Below the pieces are notes generated by a model. The model was given only the letters and a program-made list of their open reading frames with translations, was not told the origin of the DNA and ran no database searches. Positions 15,370-25,193 of a DNA stretch of 64,000 nt are shown piece after piece. The stretch covers positions 3,473,001 to 3,537,000 of the forward strand of contig NZ_CP103300.1 in the NCBI RefSeq assembly GCF_025562755.1, in the 5' to 3' direction. The position numbers and the translations under genes were made by a program. The DNA is from Endozoicomonas euniceicola. GTDB taxonomy: Bacteria; Pseudomonadota; Gammaproteobacteria; Pseudomonadales; Endozoicomonadaceae. The stretch's first letter is position 1, and every line of letters starts with the position of its first letter.

Positions 15370-17619
15370 ATGCCCAACACCCAAACCAACCTAGCCGCTT
15401 TCATCTGGTCCGTAGCCGACCTCCTGCGGGGAGATTTCAAACAGTCCCAGTACGGACGTATCATTCTGCCCTTTACCCTGCTGCGTCGTCTGGAATGTGT
15501 ATTGGAACCGGGCAAAGACGCAGTACTGGCGCAGTATGAAAAACTCAAGGCCATGAATCTGCCGGAAGACGGCAAAGAGAAAATGCTGCTGCGGGCAACG
15601 AGAACCACCGACAAACCGGAAGGCATGGTGTTTTTCAACACCTCCCCCATGAACCTGCAAAAGCTGGGGCAGCAAGGCATCAAAGACAACCTGGAAACTT
15701 ACATCCAGTCTTTCTCCCGTGATGCCCGTGAAATCTTCGAGCATTTCAAGTTTGATGAATTTGTCGGCACCCTCAACGAAGCCAACCTGCTGTATAAAGT
15801 GGTGCGGAAGTTCGCCACCATCGACCTCAGTCCGAAAGCGATCTCCAATCACGACATGGGTCTGGTATTTGAAGAACTGATCCGTCGCTTTGCGGAATCT
15901 TCCAACGAAACTGCCGGTGAGCACTTTACCCCCAGGGATATTGTGGAACTCACCACCTCGCTGGTGTTTATGGAAGACGACGATGCACTGACAAAAGAAG
16001 GCGTGATCCGCACCATCTACGACCCCACTGCCGGAACAGGTGGCTTTCTGTCGTCCGGTATGGAATACGTTTACACCCACAACCCCGATGCCGTCATGCA
16101 TGCCTTTGGTCAGGAGCTGAACCCGGAATCCTACGCCATCTGTAAAGCCGATATGATGATCAAAGGGCAGGATGTCAGCCGTATCAAGCTGGGCAACACC
16201 CTGTCACAGGATCAACTCGCCAGCGACCAGTTTGACTATATGCTCTCCAATCCGCCGTTTGGTGTGGACTGGAAAAAGATCGAAAGCCACATCAAAGACG
16301 AACACACCCACAAAGGCTTCGATGGTCGTTTTGGCCCCGGACTGCCAAGGGTATCCGATGGTTCCCTGCTATTTTTGATGCACCTGATCAGCAAGTTCAG
16401 AACGGATGCAACGGATAACAGCAACCCCAGCCGCATCGGCATTATCCTGAACGGTTCGCCGCTGTTTGCCGGCGGTGCAGGTAGTGGCGAAAGCGAAATC
16501 CGGCGTTACATTCTTGAGGCCGACCTGCTGGAAGCCATAGTCGCCCTGCCCACGGATATGTTCTACAACACCGGCATCGCTACCTATATCTGGGTGCTGA
16601 CCAATAAGAAGTCGGACGAGCGCAAAGGCAAGGTGCAGTTGATTAACGGGGCGAACCTGTTTGGCAAGATGCGTAAGTCGCTTGGTTCCAAGCGTAATAT
16701 TATGAGTGAGGCTGACCGGAAGACGATTACCCGCAGCTTTGGTGCTTTCGAGGTAGCAAGCGATGATCGATTTGCCTCTAAGATTTTCGACACCCACGAA
16801 TTCGGCTACCGTCGTATTACCGTTGAACGCCCACTGCGCCTGTCGGCCCAGATCACCTATGAAGCTGTAGCAGGCTTACTTGTTGCTCCCAGACCTTATA
16901 AAGCCATAATGAGCTGGATGATAGACGAATTTGGTTTCGAGATTCACACCGAACTGGCAGAAAACGAGACCGCCATTCGCAACAAAATAAAAGCCGACTT
17001 CAAAGAGCTTAAAGAAAAACAGATCAAAGAGGTATTGAACGACAAAATTTGGCTATTCCAGACTAACCTGACGGAAAAGGCGGAGAAGCTACTGTTGGCT
17101 ATAGGCACTGAGCTGTTTAACGACTTCAACCAGTTCGATACCCAACTGAAAGCGGCGCTTAAATCCACCGGTATCAAATTCGATGCCAAAGAGAAAAAGC
17201 AGTTTCTGGATGCCGTCACATGGAAGAACCCCGAAGCCGAACCCGTGGTTAAGAAAGTTCTGAAAGAAGAAGCTCAACCGCTGTATGGTGCTTTTGAATA
17301 CAAAGGCAAAGTGGTCGAATTCCAGCCCGACGGCGATCTGCGGGATAACGAAAACATCCCCCTTGACCCATCCGTCAGCAACTCCAAACTAATTGAAACC
17401 TATTTCAACCGGGAAGTGGTTCCCCATGTGCCGGATGCCTGGATCAATGCCGACAAGTGCGACGTCCAGGACGAGCAGATTGGCGTGGTGGGTTACGAGA
17501 TTCCCTTTAACCGCCATTTCTATGCGTACCAGCCGCCCCGTGCGCTGGAAGCCATTGATGCGGATTTGGGTGCCGTCAGCGGGCGGATTATGAAGCTGCT
17601 GGCGGAGGTGCATTCGTGA
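15370..17619 (+). CDS. hsdM: Type I restriction-modification methyltransferase subunit HsdM
   Basis: The product has 749 residues. The N-terminal helical domain (LAAFIWSVADLLRGDFKQSQ) is typical of HsdM. The methylase has the SAM motif DPTAGTGGF at 218-226 and the catalytic NPPF at 294-297, indicating N6-adenine methylation. The C-terminal 250 residues form a long charged helical extension. With two HsdM and one HsdS it forms the modification enzyme. hsdS overlaps by four bases. Confidence 0.95.
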   Translation: MPNTQTNLAAFIWSVADLLRGDFKQSQYGRIILPFTLLRRLECVLEPGKDAVLAQYEKLKAMNLPEDGKEKMLLRATRTTDKPEGMVFFNTSPMNLQKLGQQGIKDNLETYIQSFSRDAREIFEHFKFDEFVGTLNEANLLYKVVRKFATIDLSPKAISNHDMGLVFEELIRRFAESSNETAGEHFTPRDIVELTTSLVFMEDDDALTKEGVIRTIYDPTAGTGGFLSSGMEYVYTHNPDAVMHAFGQELNPESYAICKADMMIKGQDVSRIKLGNTLSQDQLASDQFDYMLSNPPFGVDWKKIESHIKDEHTHKGFDGRFGPGLPRVSDGSLLFLMHLISKFRTDATDNSNPSRIGIILNGSPLFAGGAGSGESEIRRYILEADLLEAIVALPTDMFYNTGIATYIWVLTNKKSDERKGKVQLINGANLFGKMRKSLGSKRNIMSEADRKTITRSFGAFEVASDDRFASKIFDTHEFGYRRITVERPLRLSAQITYEAVAGLLVAPRPYKAIMSWMIDEFGFEIHTELAENETAIRNKIKADFKELKEKQIKEVLNDKIWLFQTNLTEKAEKLLLAIGTELFNDFNQFDTQLKAALKSTGIKFDAKEKKQFLDAVTWKNPEAEPVVKKVLKEEAQPLYGAFEYKGKVVEFQPDGDLRDNENIPLDPSVSNSKLIETYFNREVVPHVPDAWINADKCDVQDEQIGVVGYEIPFNRHFYAYQPPRALEAIDADLGAVSGRIMKLLAEVHS

Positions 17620-18989
17620 TGGGTGGCAGATATAACGCTTATCCGAAATATGAGGATTCAGAAATCATCTGGGTGGGAGAGTATCCTGAAAACTGGAGTC
17701 TTACCCGAGTAAAGTTTGAAGCTTATGTCAAAGCTCGTGTTGGTTGGCATGGTTTGAAATCAGATGATTTTACTGAAGAAGGTCCTTACTTAGTCACGGG
17801 TAGTGATTTCAAAGGCCCAAGAATCAGCTGGGATGGCTGTTATCATTGCGATCTCGTAAGGTATGAGCAAGACCCTTATATCCAGCTTGTTGAAGGTGAT
17901 CTTTTGCTGACAAAGGATGGAACCATTGGAAAAGTAGCACTGGTACAGGGGTTAAATGATCAAAAAGCTACTTTGAATAGTGGCGTTTTTGTCGTTCGTC
18001 CTGCCAGAGATAATTTTTCTACCCGATTTTACTATTGGTTACTTCAGTCAAAAGTATTCACTGATTTCGTTGATTACAACAAGACTGGCAGCACAATCGT
18101 TCATCTATACCAAGATACGTTTGTGAACTTTTCCTACGCAGCACCGACGAGAAATGAAGAAATCAAAATTGCCAAATTCCTCGACCACGAAACCGCCAAA
18201 ATCGACACCCTGATCGAAGAGCAGCAATCCCTGATCCGGCTATTGCAGGAAAAACGACAGGCGGTGATCAGTCATGCCGTCACCAAGGGGCTGAACCCCA
18301 ATGCGCCGATGAAGGATTCCGGTGTGGAGTGGCTTGGGGAAGTGCCAGAGCATTGGGTTGTCGCTCCACTTAAACGATTTTCAAATATTTTGGACTGCAA
18401 GCATATCACCGCAGAATTTGTTGATGACGGGATACCTCTTGCAAGTATCAGGGAGGTCAAAGACTGGGCTGTTGATCTCAGTGAAGCAAAGAAAACTACT
18501 CAAAAATTTTATGATTTGCTTATTGATGGTGGTCGGAAGCCTGTTGTTGGAGACATTATATACAGCCGTAACGCTACTGTAGGTGAAGCTGCCTTGGTAT
18601 CAGGTTGTGATACTTTTGCGATGGGGCAGGATGTTTGCCTGCTCAGAGCGAATCAAAACTTCAATTCTGAATATTTGTTGCACCAGTTGAACTCCCCAGT
18701 AGTAAAGCTCCAGTTGGATAGTTTGCTTATTGGTTCAACATTCAAGCGAATTAATGTTGAAGACATACGCAATTTTTTGATTGTTTCACCTCCTGAAATT
18801 GAGCAAGTTGAAATCAAATTATTTCTGCGAGAAAAAGCTAAACGATATGGTGCTCTAATTGATGATGCTCAATCACAAGTAACATTGTTACAGGAACGCC
18901 GAACCGCCCTGATCTCCGCCGCCGTCACCGGCAAAATCGACGTGCGTGACTGGCAAGCCCCCGAACAAAAACAAAAGGTCGCCGTATGA
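17616..18989 (+). CDS. hsdS: Type I restriction-modification specificity subunit HsdS
   Basis: The 457 residues contain two target-recognition domains (about 20-185 and 245-395), each followed by a conserved helical spacer (KIDTLIEEQQSLIRLLQEKR and YGALIDDAQSQVTLLQERR). These predict recognition of a bipartite DNA site. The start is GTG at 17616 or the adjacent ATG at 17619, overlapping the hsdM stop. Its sequence is more AT-rich in the recognition domains, as is usual for exchangeable TRDs. Confidence 0.95.
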   Translation: MMGGRYNAYPKYEDSEIIWVGEYPENWSLTRVKFEAYVKARVGWHGLKSDDFTEEGPYLVTGSDFKGPRISWDGCYHCDLVRYEQDPYIQLVEGDLLLTKDGTIGKVALVQGLNDQKATLNSGVFVVRPARDNFSTRFYYWLLQSKVFTDFVDYNKTGSTIVHLYQDTFVNFSYAAPTRNEEIKIAKFLDHETAKIDTLIEEQQSLIRLLQEKRQAVISHAVTKGLNPNAPMKDSGVEWLGEVPEHWVVAPLKRFSNILDCKHITAEFVDDGIPLASIREVKDWAVDLSEAKKTTQKFYDLLIDGGRKPVVGDIIYSRNATVGEAALVSGCDTFAMGQDVCLLRANQNFNSEYLLHQLNSPVVKLQLDSLLIGSTFKRINVEDIRNFLIVSPPEIEQVEIKLFLREKAKRYGALIDDAQSQVTLLQERRTALISAAVTGKIDVRDWQAPEQKQKVAV

Positions 18990-20044
18990 GCAAGACACCC
19001 GATTCACCGGCAAAGCCAGACAGCCCGGACACCCTGTTCGGCGACATCAAAGATATGATCCAGTCTGCCAAACAGCGGGCTGCTGTAGCAGTGAACGCCG
19101 AGCTGACCCTGCTTTACTGGCAGGTGGGGCAGCGGATTAATGACGAGGTACTCAAAGGCGAGCGAGCAGATTATGGCAAGCAGATTATCTCCGGTTTGTC
19201 GCAACAGCTTGTCCGGTTTTACGGCAAAGGCTGGAGCCCTCAACAACTGCGCCACTGTGTTAAATTTGCCGAGGTTTACACCTCTGAGGAAATTGTCTCT
19301 ACAGTGTGGAGACAATTGAGCTGGTCACACCTGAAGCTACTGATCTACATAGATGACCCCCTGAAACGGGAGTTTTACAGTACCATGGCGATTCAGGAGC
19401 GCTGGTCTGTGCGTACCTTCAGCGAGCGCATGGATTCTATGCTGTTCGAGCGTACGGCTTTATCCCGCAAGCCGGAAGAAACCATTCTGCATGACCTCAA
19501 AATGCTGCGGGATCAAGGGAAGGCAGATCAGGATATTGTTTTAAAAGACCCTTATATTCTGGACTTTCTTGGGCTTAACGATACCTACGTAGAAAAAGAT
19601 CTGGAGGATGCTATCCTGCGGGAAATGGAGCATTTTCTGTTAGAAATGGGTATGGGTTTCACGTTTATTGCGCGTCAGCATCGGGTTCAAATTGATGAAG
19701 ATGATTTTTATATTGACCTTCTGTTTTACAACCGGAAGCTCAGGCGACTGGTTGCCATTGAATTGAAAACAGGCAAGTTCAAGGCTGAGTACAAAGGTCA
19801 GATGGAGTTATATCTACGCTGGCTGGATAGATATGACCGGCAGCATGGAGAGGAGCCACCGATTGGCGTTATCCTTTGCGCTGGCAAAAAACAGAAGCAA
19901 ATTGAACTACTTGAACTGGATAAGAGCGGTATCCATTTAGCAGACTACCTCACCAGTATGCCGTCAAAAGAGCTACTGGAAGAACGCTTCAAACAAGCCG
20001 TCCGCAACGCCCGGAAACGCATTGAAAACAAGAGCGAGCAATAA
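18986..20044 (+). CDS. YhcG/DUF1016-type PD-(D/E)XK nuclease-domain protein
   Basis: Of 352 residues, the N-terminal DUF1016 helical part (VAVNAELTLLYWQVGQRI) is followed by a PD-(D/E)XK domain with Asp244, Glu259 and Lys261 (IDLLFYNRKLRRLVAIELK). It overlaps hsdS by four bases, so it belongs to the same operon. Such genes are frequent passengers in type I loci and are thought to act in defence or DNA processing. The exact substrate is unknown. Confidence 0.85.
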   Translation: MSKTPDSPAKPDSPDTLFGDIKDMIQSAKQRAAVAVNAELTLLYWQVGQRINDEVLKGERADYGKQIISGLSQQLVRFYGKGWSPQQLRHCVKFAEVYTSEEIVSTVWRQLSWSHLKLLIYIDDPLKREFYSTMAIQERWSVRTFSERMDSMLFERTALSRKPEETILHDLKMLRDQGKADQDIVLKDPYILDFLGLNDTYVEKDLEDAILREMEHFLLEMGMGFTFIARQHRVQIDEDDFYIDLLFYNRKLRRLVAIELKTGKFKAEYKGQMELYLRWLDRYDRQHGEEPPIGVILCAGKKQKQIELLELDKSGIHLADYLTSMPSKELLEERFKQAVRNARKRIENKSEQ

Positions 20045-20173
20045 GCCTCTCTGATTGTCTCCGCAGTGCGGAGACAATTTATCCGGATTGAAACATTGTG
20101 CAGACACTGTCTGCACAATTCCTGAAGAGTCCCAAATGCAGACCTTCAGGGTACCATTTTGAGACCCTGGAAT

Positions 20174-21088
20174 ATGGACAGTACCTCCGAAATCACCTTC
20201 CAAAGCGAACTCATCGCCCGGATGCAGGCCAACGGCTGGCAATTGGGCAAGTCTGACCAGTACGACCGGGAAACCGCCTTATACACTGCCGATGTACTGT
20301 CCTTTGTAAAAGACACCCAGCCGAAGGAATGGGCAAAGTTCTGCAAGTTGTTCCCCAATGATTCGGAAGCGCATTTCATCAGCCACCTGGTGACGCAGCT
20401 GCAAAAGGCGAACCCCAACGCCATCGACAAGGAACTGCGCAGCTATGGCACCCTGGGTGTGTTGCGTCATGGGCTGAAGATTCGTAATGCCCGGTTCTCT
20501 CTGTGCCAGTTTATGCCGGAACACAACCTGAATCCGGATACGCTGGCCCGTTATAAAGAAAACCGTTGTCGTATTGTGCCGGAGCTGGTGTATTCGCCCT
20601 ATGCTACGGCAGAGCATCTAGCTGAAACCGGTAAAAAAGCCAGGGCATGGCGCATTGATCTGGTGCTATTTATCAACGGTTTGCCGGTGGCGACGCTGGA
20701 GCTGAAATCGGAATTTAAACAGTCCGTCGATAACGCCATTCGCCAGTATAAAAAGACCCGTCTGCCCAAAGACCCGGAAACTGGCAAGCCGGAACCGTTG
20801 CTGACTTTCAAACGGGGTGCGCTGGTGCATTTTGCCGTGAGTCAGTACGAAGTGTATATGACCACCAGACTGGCAGGCAGCGATACCTTCTTTCTGCCGT
20901 TTAACAAAGGCACGGCGGAAGGCGGAGCAGGTAATGATGTGCCGGAAAACGACAATGACTATGGGACAGAGTACCTGTGGAACGAGGTGCTGTTGCCCGA
21001 TAACCTGCTGAATATTCTTGCCCGGTTTGTGCATCTTGAAATCAAATCAAATCTTCATGACCGCATTTCCGGTCACCCTGCACAATGA
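20174..21088 (+). pseudogene. hsdR: Truncated hsdR, type I restriction subunit, nuclease part only
   Basis: The first about 290 residues match the N-terminal endonuclease region of HsdR, with catalytic Asp167, Glu181 and Lys183 (counted from a TTG at 20159) in RIDLVLFINGLPVATLELK. HsdR-like sequence stops after LLNILARFVHLE (about 21040). The last residues read into the IS110 element, and the helicase/translocase two-thirds (normally to about 1000 residues) is absent on the other side of the IS. Restriction is therefore probably lost while methylation remains. Confidence 0.85.
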
Positions 21089-21355
21089 AAATGATGTGCT
21101 GCCACAATGTATCTGAGGCAGAGCCTGACAGTGGTCGAATTCTTTGCAGTGGCTTTTAGACCCTGAACTCAAATTGACCTGGGCTGGATCGTTCGCACCC
21201 TCGCTTATCTCATGCTTCAGGGCTGGTACCATCAGGCTCCATCTCTGGAACATTGAATGCACGGCAAACAGCCCTTTTCTCCAAGTGAGACTATGGCGAT
21301 CCAATCCAGTTCGTCAGGCTCTGCTGTTCTTCCTTGAACTTGTGGAGCATAGACG
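21041..21355 (+). ncRNA. Candidate IS110 bridge (seeker) RNA region
   Basis: IS110-group elements encode a structured bridge RNA in the long non-coding leader ahead of the transposase, pairing with target and donor DNA. The leader here is about 315 bp with no credible gene. I cannot fold it, so the exact RNA ends and guide loops are not assigned. Confidence 0.35.
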
Positions 21356-22579
21356 ATGCAACCCATTGTGAAAAACTGTGCAGGTATTGATGTTCATAAA
21401 ATGATGGTCATGGTCTCTATTCGTAAGGCAATGCCAGACGGCAGTGTTCAGGTAACAACCCACGAGTTTGGGACTTTCAGAAAAGACCGGGAAGCGATGT
21501 GTCAGTTTCTTCAGCAGCACCAGATTGATTTGGCTGTAATGGAAAGTACGGGGGTTTACTGGAAAAGTATTTACGCTTCTATCATTGGTCGTGACCTGAA
21601 CCCCTGGGTAGTGAATGCCCGGCACGTCAAGAACGTGCCCGGTCGCAAGACCGATACTTTAGACAGCCAGTGGCTGGCCCAGCTAGCCCATTGTGGTCTG
21701 GTTCGTCCAAGTTTTGTACCTCATCCAGATCAAGAGCAGTTGCGCCTCCTTACCCGTCGCCGTGACGCACTGGTCAAGCAAACTGCGAATGAGAAGAACC
21801 GGCTGCATAAGACACTGGACGACAGTGGTATTCGGCTCGGTGGCCTGATCAGCGACATCAATGGCAAATCAGGCCAGCGTATGGTCAATGCGCTGATTGA
21901 TGGAGAATCCCTTCAGGACATTATCAAGAAGGCAGACGGTCGGTTGAAGGCTGACAAAAAACAGTTAATGGCCAGCATGGACGAAAAGCTATCAACCTCT
22001 CACCTTATTGTACTGAGAGATATCCGGAGTCATATTGATTTCCTTGGCGAGCAGCTGCAAAAGCTGGAAGTCCAGATTCTGAGAGTAATCCAGCCATGGA
22101 AAGAGGCCTGGCAGCTTCTGCAGACGTTACCGGGCGTTCATGAGATGAGTGCTGCAACACTGATTGCAGAAATCGGTGATGATATGAGTCAGTTTGGTGG
22201 CATGAAGGAAATTGCTTCCTGGGCGGGACTTTGCCCAGGAAATAACGAGAGTGCAGGCAAGCGCAAAAGCGGTCGCACACGCAAAGGCAATAAAATGATC
22301 AAGACGACTCTTTGCGAAGTGGCCAATGCGGCCATCAGGACAAAGAGCCAGTTCAAGGGCAAATATCAGGGCTTGGTTATTCGCAGGGGACACAAGCGCA
22401 GTTTGATTGCCATTGCCCATAAACTGATTCGTGTGATTTATACCTTACTGAAGAAGCGACAGCCATATGTCGATCCTGACACTGACTACGAGGGTTTAAT
22501 GGTCAGGAAGAACGCATCACGCTGGCTTCGCAAGCTGGAAGAATACGGCTACCTGGCTCAGGTTCAACAACAAGCCTGA
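21356..22579 (+). CDS. IS110-family transposase (DEDD recombinase)
   Basis: Of 407 residues, the N-terminal RuvC-like DEDD domain shows GIDVHK (Asp12), AVMESTGVYW and KTDTLDSQWLAQL. The C-terminal Tnp_20 domain shows LPGVHEMSAATLIAEIGD and FASWAGL-type residues (EIASWAGLCPGNNESAGKRK) with the catalytic-serine region. It is full length and apparently intact. Confidence 0.93.
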   Translation: MQPIVKNCAGIDVHKMMVMVSIRKAMPDGSVQVTTHEFGTFRKDREAMCQFLQQHQIDLAVMESTGVYWKSIYASIIGRDLNPWVVNARHVKNVPGRKTDTLDSQWLAQLAHCGLVRPSFVPHPDQEQLRLLTRRRDALVKQTANEKNRLHKTLDDSGIRLGGLISDINGKSGQRMVNALIDGESLQDIIKKADGRLKADKKQLMASMDEKLSTSHLIVLRDIRSHIDFLGEQLQKLEVQILRVIQPWKEAWQLLQTLPGVHEMSAATLIAEIGDDMSQFGGMKEIASWAGLCPGNNESAGKRKSGRTRKGNKMIKTTLCEVANAAIRTKSQFKGKYQGLVIRRGHKRSLIAIAHKLIRVIYTLLKKRQPYVDPDTDYEGLMVRKNASRWLRKLEEYGYLAQVQQQA

Positions 22580-22790
22580 GCTTATGGTTAACACGATGGT
22601 TCCTTGCTCGTGCAAGGTGGTTGTTTGTGCCCACAATTTAGGGATTTTCACGGCAAATTATAACGAACGGGAACTTGAACAAGGCTTCATTGCTATGTAG
22701 TGATTGAACTGAAGGCCACAGACTTTGAACCGGAACACTTGCTCCCAGCTCTTAGCCATAGTGGGATGGCTCACCTGAGAGGGTGTCAGG

Positions 22791-23426
22791 CTAAGTATCT
22801 AATGCAACCCTGTGGAGATTCCACCACCCTCCCTTCCTTTCATACCAGCCGGAATCAATACGTGCTCTTACGTTTTGGACAAACGCCTTTGGATTGGGGT
22901 ATGAAAAAAGTCCACCTTCAGGTTCAAACATCTCCATAGCATCACTCTCATAACGAAAACCTACTGCATGGCCGTTATATAGTGTGTGGTTACCATCCTT
23001 GTTGAAGAACAATAATATGTAGTGTCCGGATTCACTTAATACCCAGTCGATAAGATTGCCGCTACTGAAATAACCGTATCCACTAATATGCGCCAGAGTA
23101 ATAAGGTTCTGGCTTTGTAATAAATAAATCAGGCCTTCGCCATAATCGAGCTCTTTGGATTCAAACAACGTTTTTCTTGCGTAAGCCGACTGGACTACTC
23201 CCATTAAGTGCATATCACCCAAATCACTAGCTTGACGAACCCCTTTCCCATTGGTAGCGATACTTTTCTTTATCCAGATCACCACCATGCCTGAGCAATA
23301 ACCAGCATACTCATCCTTATAAGACGCAACCATAGTCCGGTAGCCTTTACGAAGAGGAGATTTTTTCCATCGAGATTCAGGTGAGTAATTATTATGCATT
23401 GCAAAAATATGTTTAAACGAGGCCAT
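22791..23426 (-). CDS. YopT-like (peptidase C58) cysteine protease effector candidate
   Basis: The 211 residues start at an ATG (MASFKHIFAMHNN) with an AGGAAGG site; longer starts at 23486-23492 lack one. The family pattern is present: Cys44 in YCSGMVVIWIKKS, His153 in NGHAVGFRYE, and Glu168 in MFEPEGGLFSYPNP where C58 enzymes usually have Asp. YopT-type proteases are type III effectors that cut lipidated Rho GTPases or other host proteins. A divergent paralogue lies at 53376-54074. No secretion genes are in the window. Confidence 0.65.
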   Translation of the reverse strand: MASFKHIFAMHNNYSPESRWKKSPLRKGYRTMVASYKDEYAGYCSGMVVIWIKKSIATNGKGVRQASDLGDMHLMGVVQSAYARKTLFESKELDYGEGLIYLLQSQNLITLAHISGYGYFSSGNLIDWVLSESGHYILLFFNKDGNHTLYNGHAVGFRYESDAMEMFEPEGGLFSYPNPKAFVQNVRARIDSGWYERKGGWWNLHRVALDT

Positions 23427-23492
23427 TTTACCAACCTTCCTATACACAAAGATCGCCCCTGAAACTAAAGGATAAAAAGCAGACATTAGCAA

Positions 23493-23767
23493 ATAGGGTA
23501 TTGCTATTTTGGCTCGATTTTTTGGATCCTATTCTGGCTGACGGTGACCGCTGCATAAGCAATCAGGCTCTTAACTGGTTTTGACAGGCTGCTCCACCAG
23601 TAACTCCAACAACGGCTGGAGCACGCCTTTACCTCGTTTCCCCATGTTATGGAAATTCTTGAAGAAGCCATCATCCTCCTCATAACGAGCATACTCTTTG
23701 TGACTGAACTAAATCAGAAACTGAAGGTCATAAACAACAATTATATTTTAAATGCAGTGTTGAAAAC
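23493..23767. other. Intergenic, possible gene remnant
   Basis: On the minus strand about 45 codons (YARYEEDDGFFKNFHNMGKR and on to a stop at 23571) stay open without a start, like the 3' end of a decayed gene. I do not recognise it. Nothing else stands out. Confidence 0.3.
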
Positions 23768-25066
23768 ATGGATGTAGGGCAGCCGCTTTCACAGGGAATT
23801 GTGCAGAGTAACCTCGGAATTCCCATTAATTGTGACAAACTAGATGAAGTAAGCTGTTTTGCCGGTTTCTCTGTACGGGAGGTGGTTAATAAGCTTAATG
23901 AAATCCCTCCCTGTGAGAGTTTTAAATCGGTAGCAGGCTTTGGCAATACCTTCTGGTTTACTAATGAATATCATGGTGGCTACATCTCTGAAGGTACCGC
24001 TTCACTGGAAGATACGTTTAAGAAAATGAAAGCGTTCTCCCCTGTTTCGGAAAGGCGTATTTCAATTGTTACCGGGGAGTCGGGATTGTTATCCTGCCTG
24101 CCAGAGTTGTCCAAACTATCAAATCTCGTTATTATCCTTGATCAAAATCCAATATTACTGCTTTTCTTGATTTCTATATTTAATGAACTTCCTAAAATTG
24201 AGCGTTGCGGAGAAGAAGAATATGAAGATTTGATTAAGGATGCATTTCTTGCGGTTAAGAAGAAGGTAGAAGATATTATTTTTTCAGAAGAAGATATTTT
24301 ATATTTAGCCAAAGAATATAGAGATGCCTTTAAAGAGTGGCACTGTTTTTCATCCAAAGAAAGATTTGAAGAAACAAAGAAAGTATTAAAGAAAATACAT
24401 ATCCATCCTGTATGTACAAATTATTATGATGAAGCGGCAATGAAAACGCTGGCAGAAATTATATCAGACGAAGGCCTCAGTATTGCATTTTTCAATGTGA
24501 CTAACGTACTTGAATATTACTATCAATTCTTTGAGTGGAAACGCTATCCATGCCCGATCAAAGGTGTCGACAATACCCTTTATTTAAAGGAGTTACCATT
24601 AACGGAAGATACATTGTGTGCCTATAGTTCGTTAATGTATCGTGATGATAAACAGACAGCGACATGTACTGGCGATATTTTTTTTGAAGAAGCTTATCAA
24701 CTGCATAAGCTTAATATCTATTATGACGTTTGCGGTGAGACACTTAGCGAACAGAAAACGGATAAAGAACTGATTGTTGAGGCATGCTTAAGGCTTGCAC
24801 AAACAGATCCCCGTGAGGATGGTAATATATTAACTAAATTACGTAATTTACTGGCTCATTCCAGTCAGGAGGCTTTATTTCAGTTGTCTCAGAATTACCG
24901 TGAAGTCAGCAAAAAAATTGATAAAAATAAAGCATACAAATCATCTTTAGAAAATGAGCAAAAAAAATTTACTTTCCTTTCTGTTCTTCAGCGGGCTCTG
25001 GATGAGGCTGGCTTAACAGTAAACAGGCCTGACTCCTCCTATGAAGGAAAGCGTAAAAAAAGATAG
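23768..25066 (+). CDS. Uncharacterised protein with possible Rossmann/methyltransferase-like core
   Basis: The 432 residues are AT-rich compared with surrounding housekeeping genes. Residues about 97-135 (RISIVTGESGLLSCL, LSNLVIILDQNP) resemble the first strands of a SAM-dependent methyltransferase, and a later strand (LSIAFFNVTNVLEYY) fits the same fold. The C-terminus is lysine-rich. The family is not recognised and the methyltransferase idea is inference only. It is flanked by an IS and an effector-like gene, which suggests accessory origin. Confidence 0.55.
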   Translation: MDVGQPLSQGIVQSNLGIPINCDKLDEVSCFAGFSVREVVNKLNEIPPCESFKSVAGFGNTFWFTNEYHGGYISEGTASLEDTFKKMKAFSPVSERRISIVTGESGLLSCLPELSKLSNLVIILDQNPILLLFLISIFNELPKIERCGEEEYEDLIKDAFLAVKKKVEDIIFSEEDILYLAKEYRDAFKEWHCFSSKERFEETKKVLKKIHIHPVCTNYYDEAAMKTLAEIISDEGLSIAFFNVTNVLEYYYQFFEWKRYPCPIKGVDNTLYLKELPLTEDTLCAYSSLMYRDDKQTATCTGDIFFEEAYQLHKLNIYYDVCGETLSEQKTDKELIVEACLRLAQTDPREDGNILTKLRNLLAHSSQEALFQLSQNYREVSKKIDKNKAYKSSLENEQKKFTFLSVLQRALDEAGLTVNRPDSSYEGKRKKR

Positions 25067-25193
25067 GACAGAAGGCTATTAACGACAGAAACAATGTCTG
25101 ATATCAATGCCTGCCATTAACCCTCTCTGATATATATCAGGTCATGAGTCGTGTCATGCCATAGAAATAATAACGACAGGCGGGAACCTGATC

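Larger units (their letters stand above)
21041..22690 (+). mobile_element. IS110-family insertion sequence
   Basis: It holds one DEDD transposase gene with about 310 bp of leader and about 110 bp of tail. The left boundary is set by the end of hsdR homology. The right boundary is approximate because IS110 elements lack obvious terminal inverted repeats. Confidence 0.75.

Noticed and set aside
23504..23692. 62-codon minus-strand frame
   Set aside because: It has no ribosome site and no recognisable protein. A different frame in the same place looks more protein-like but lacks a start.
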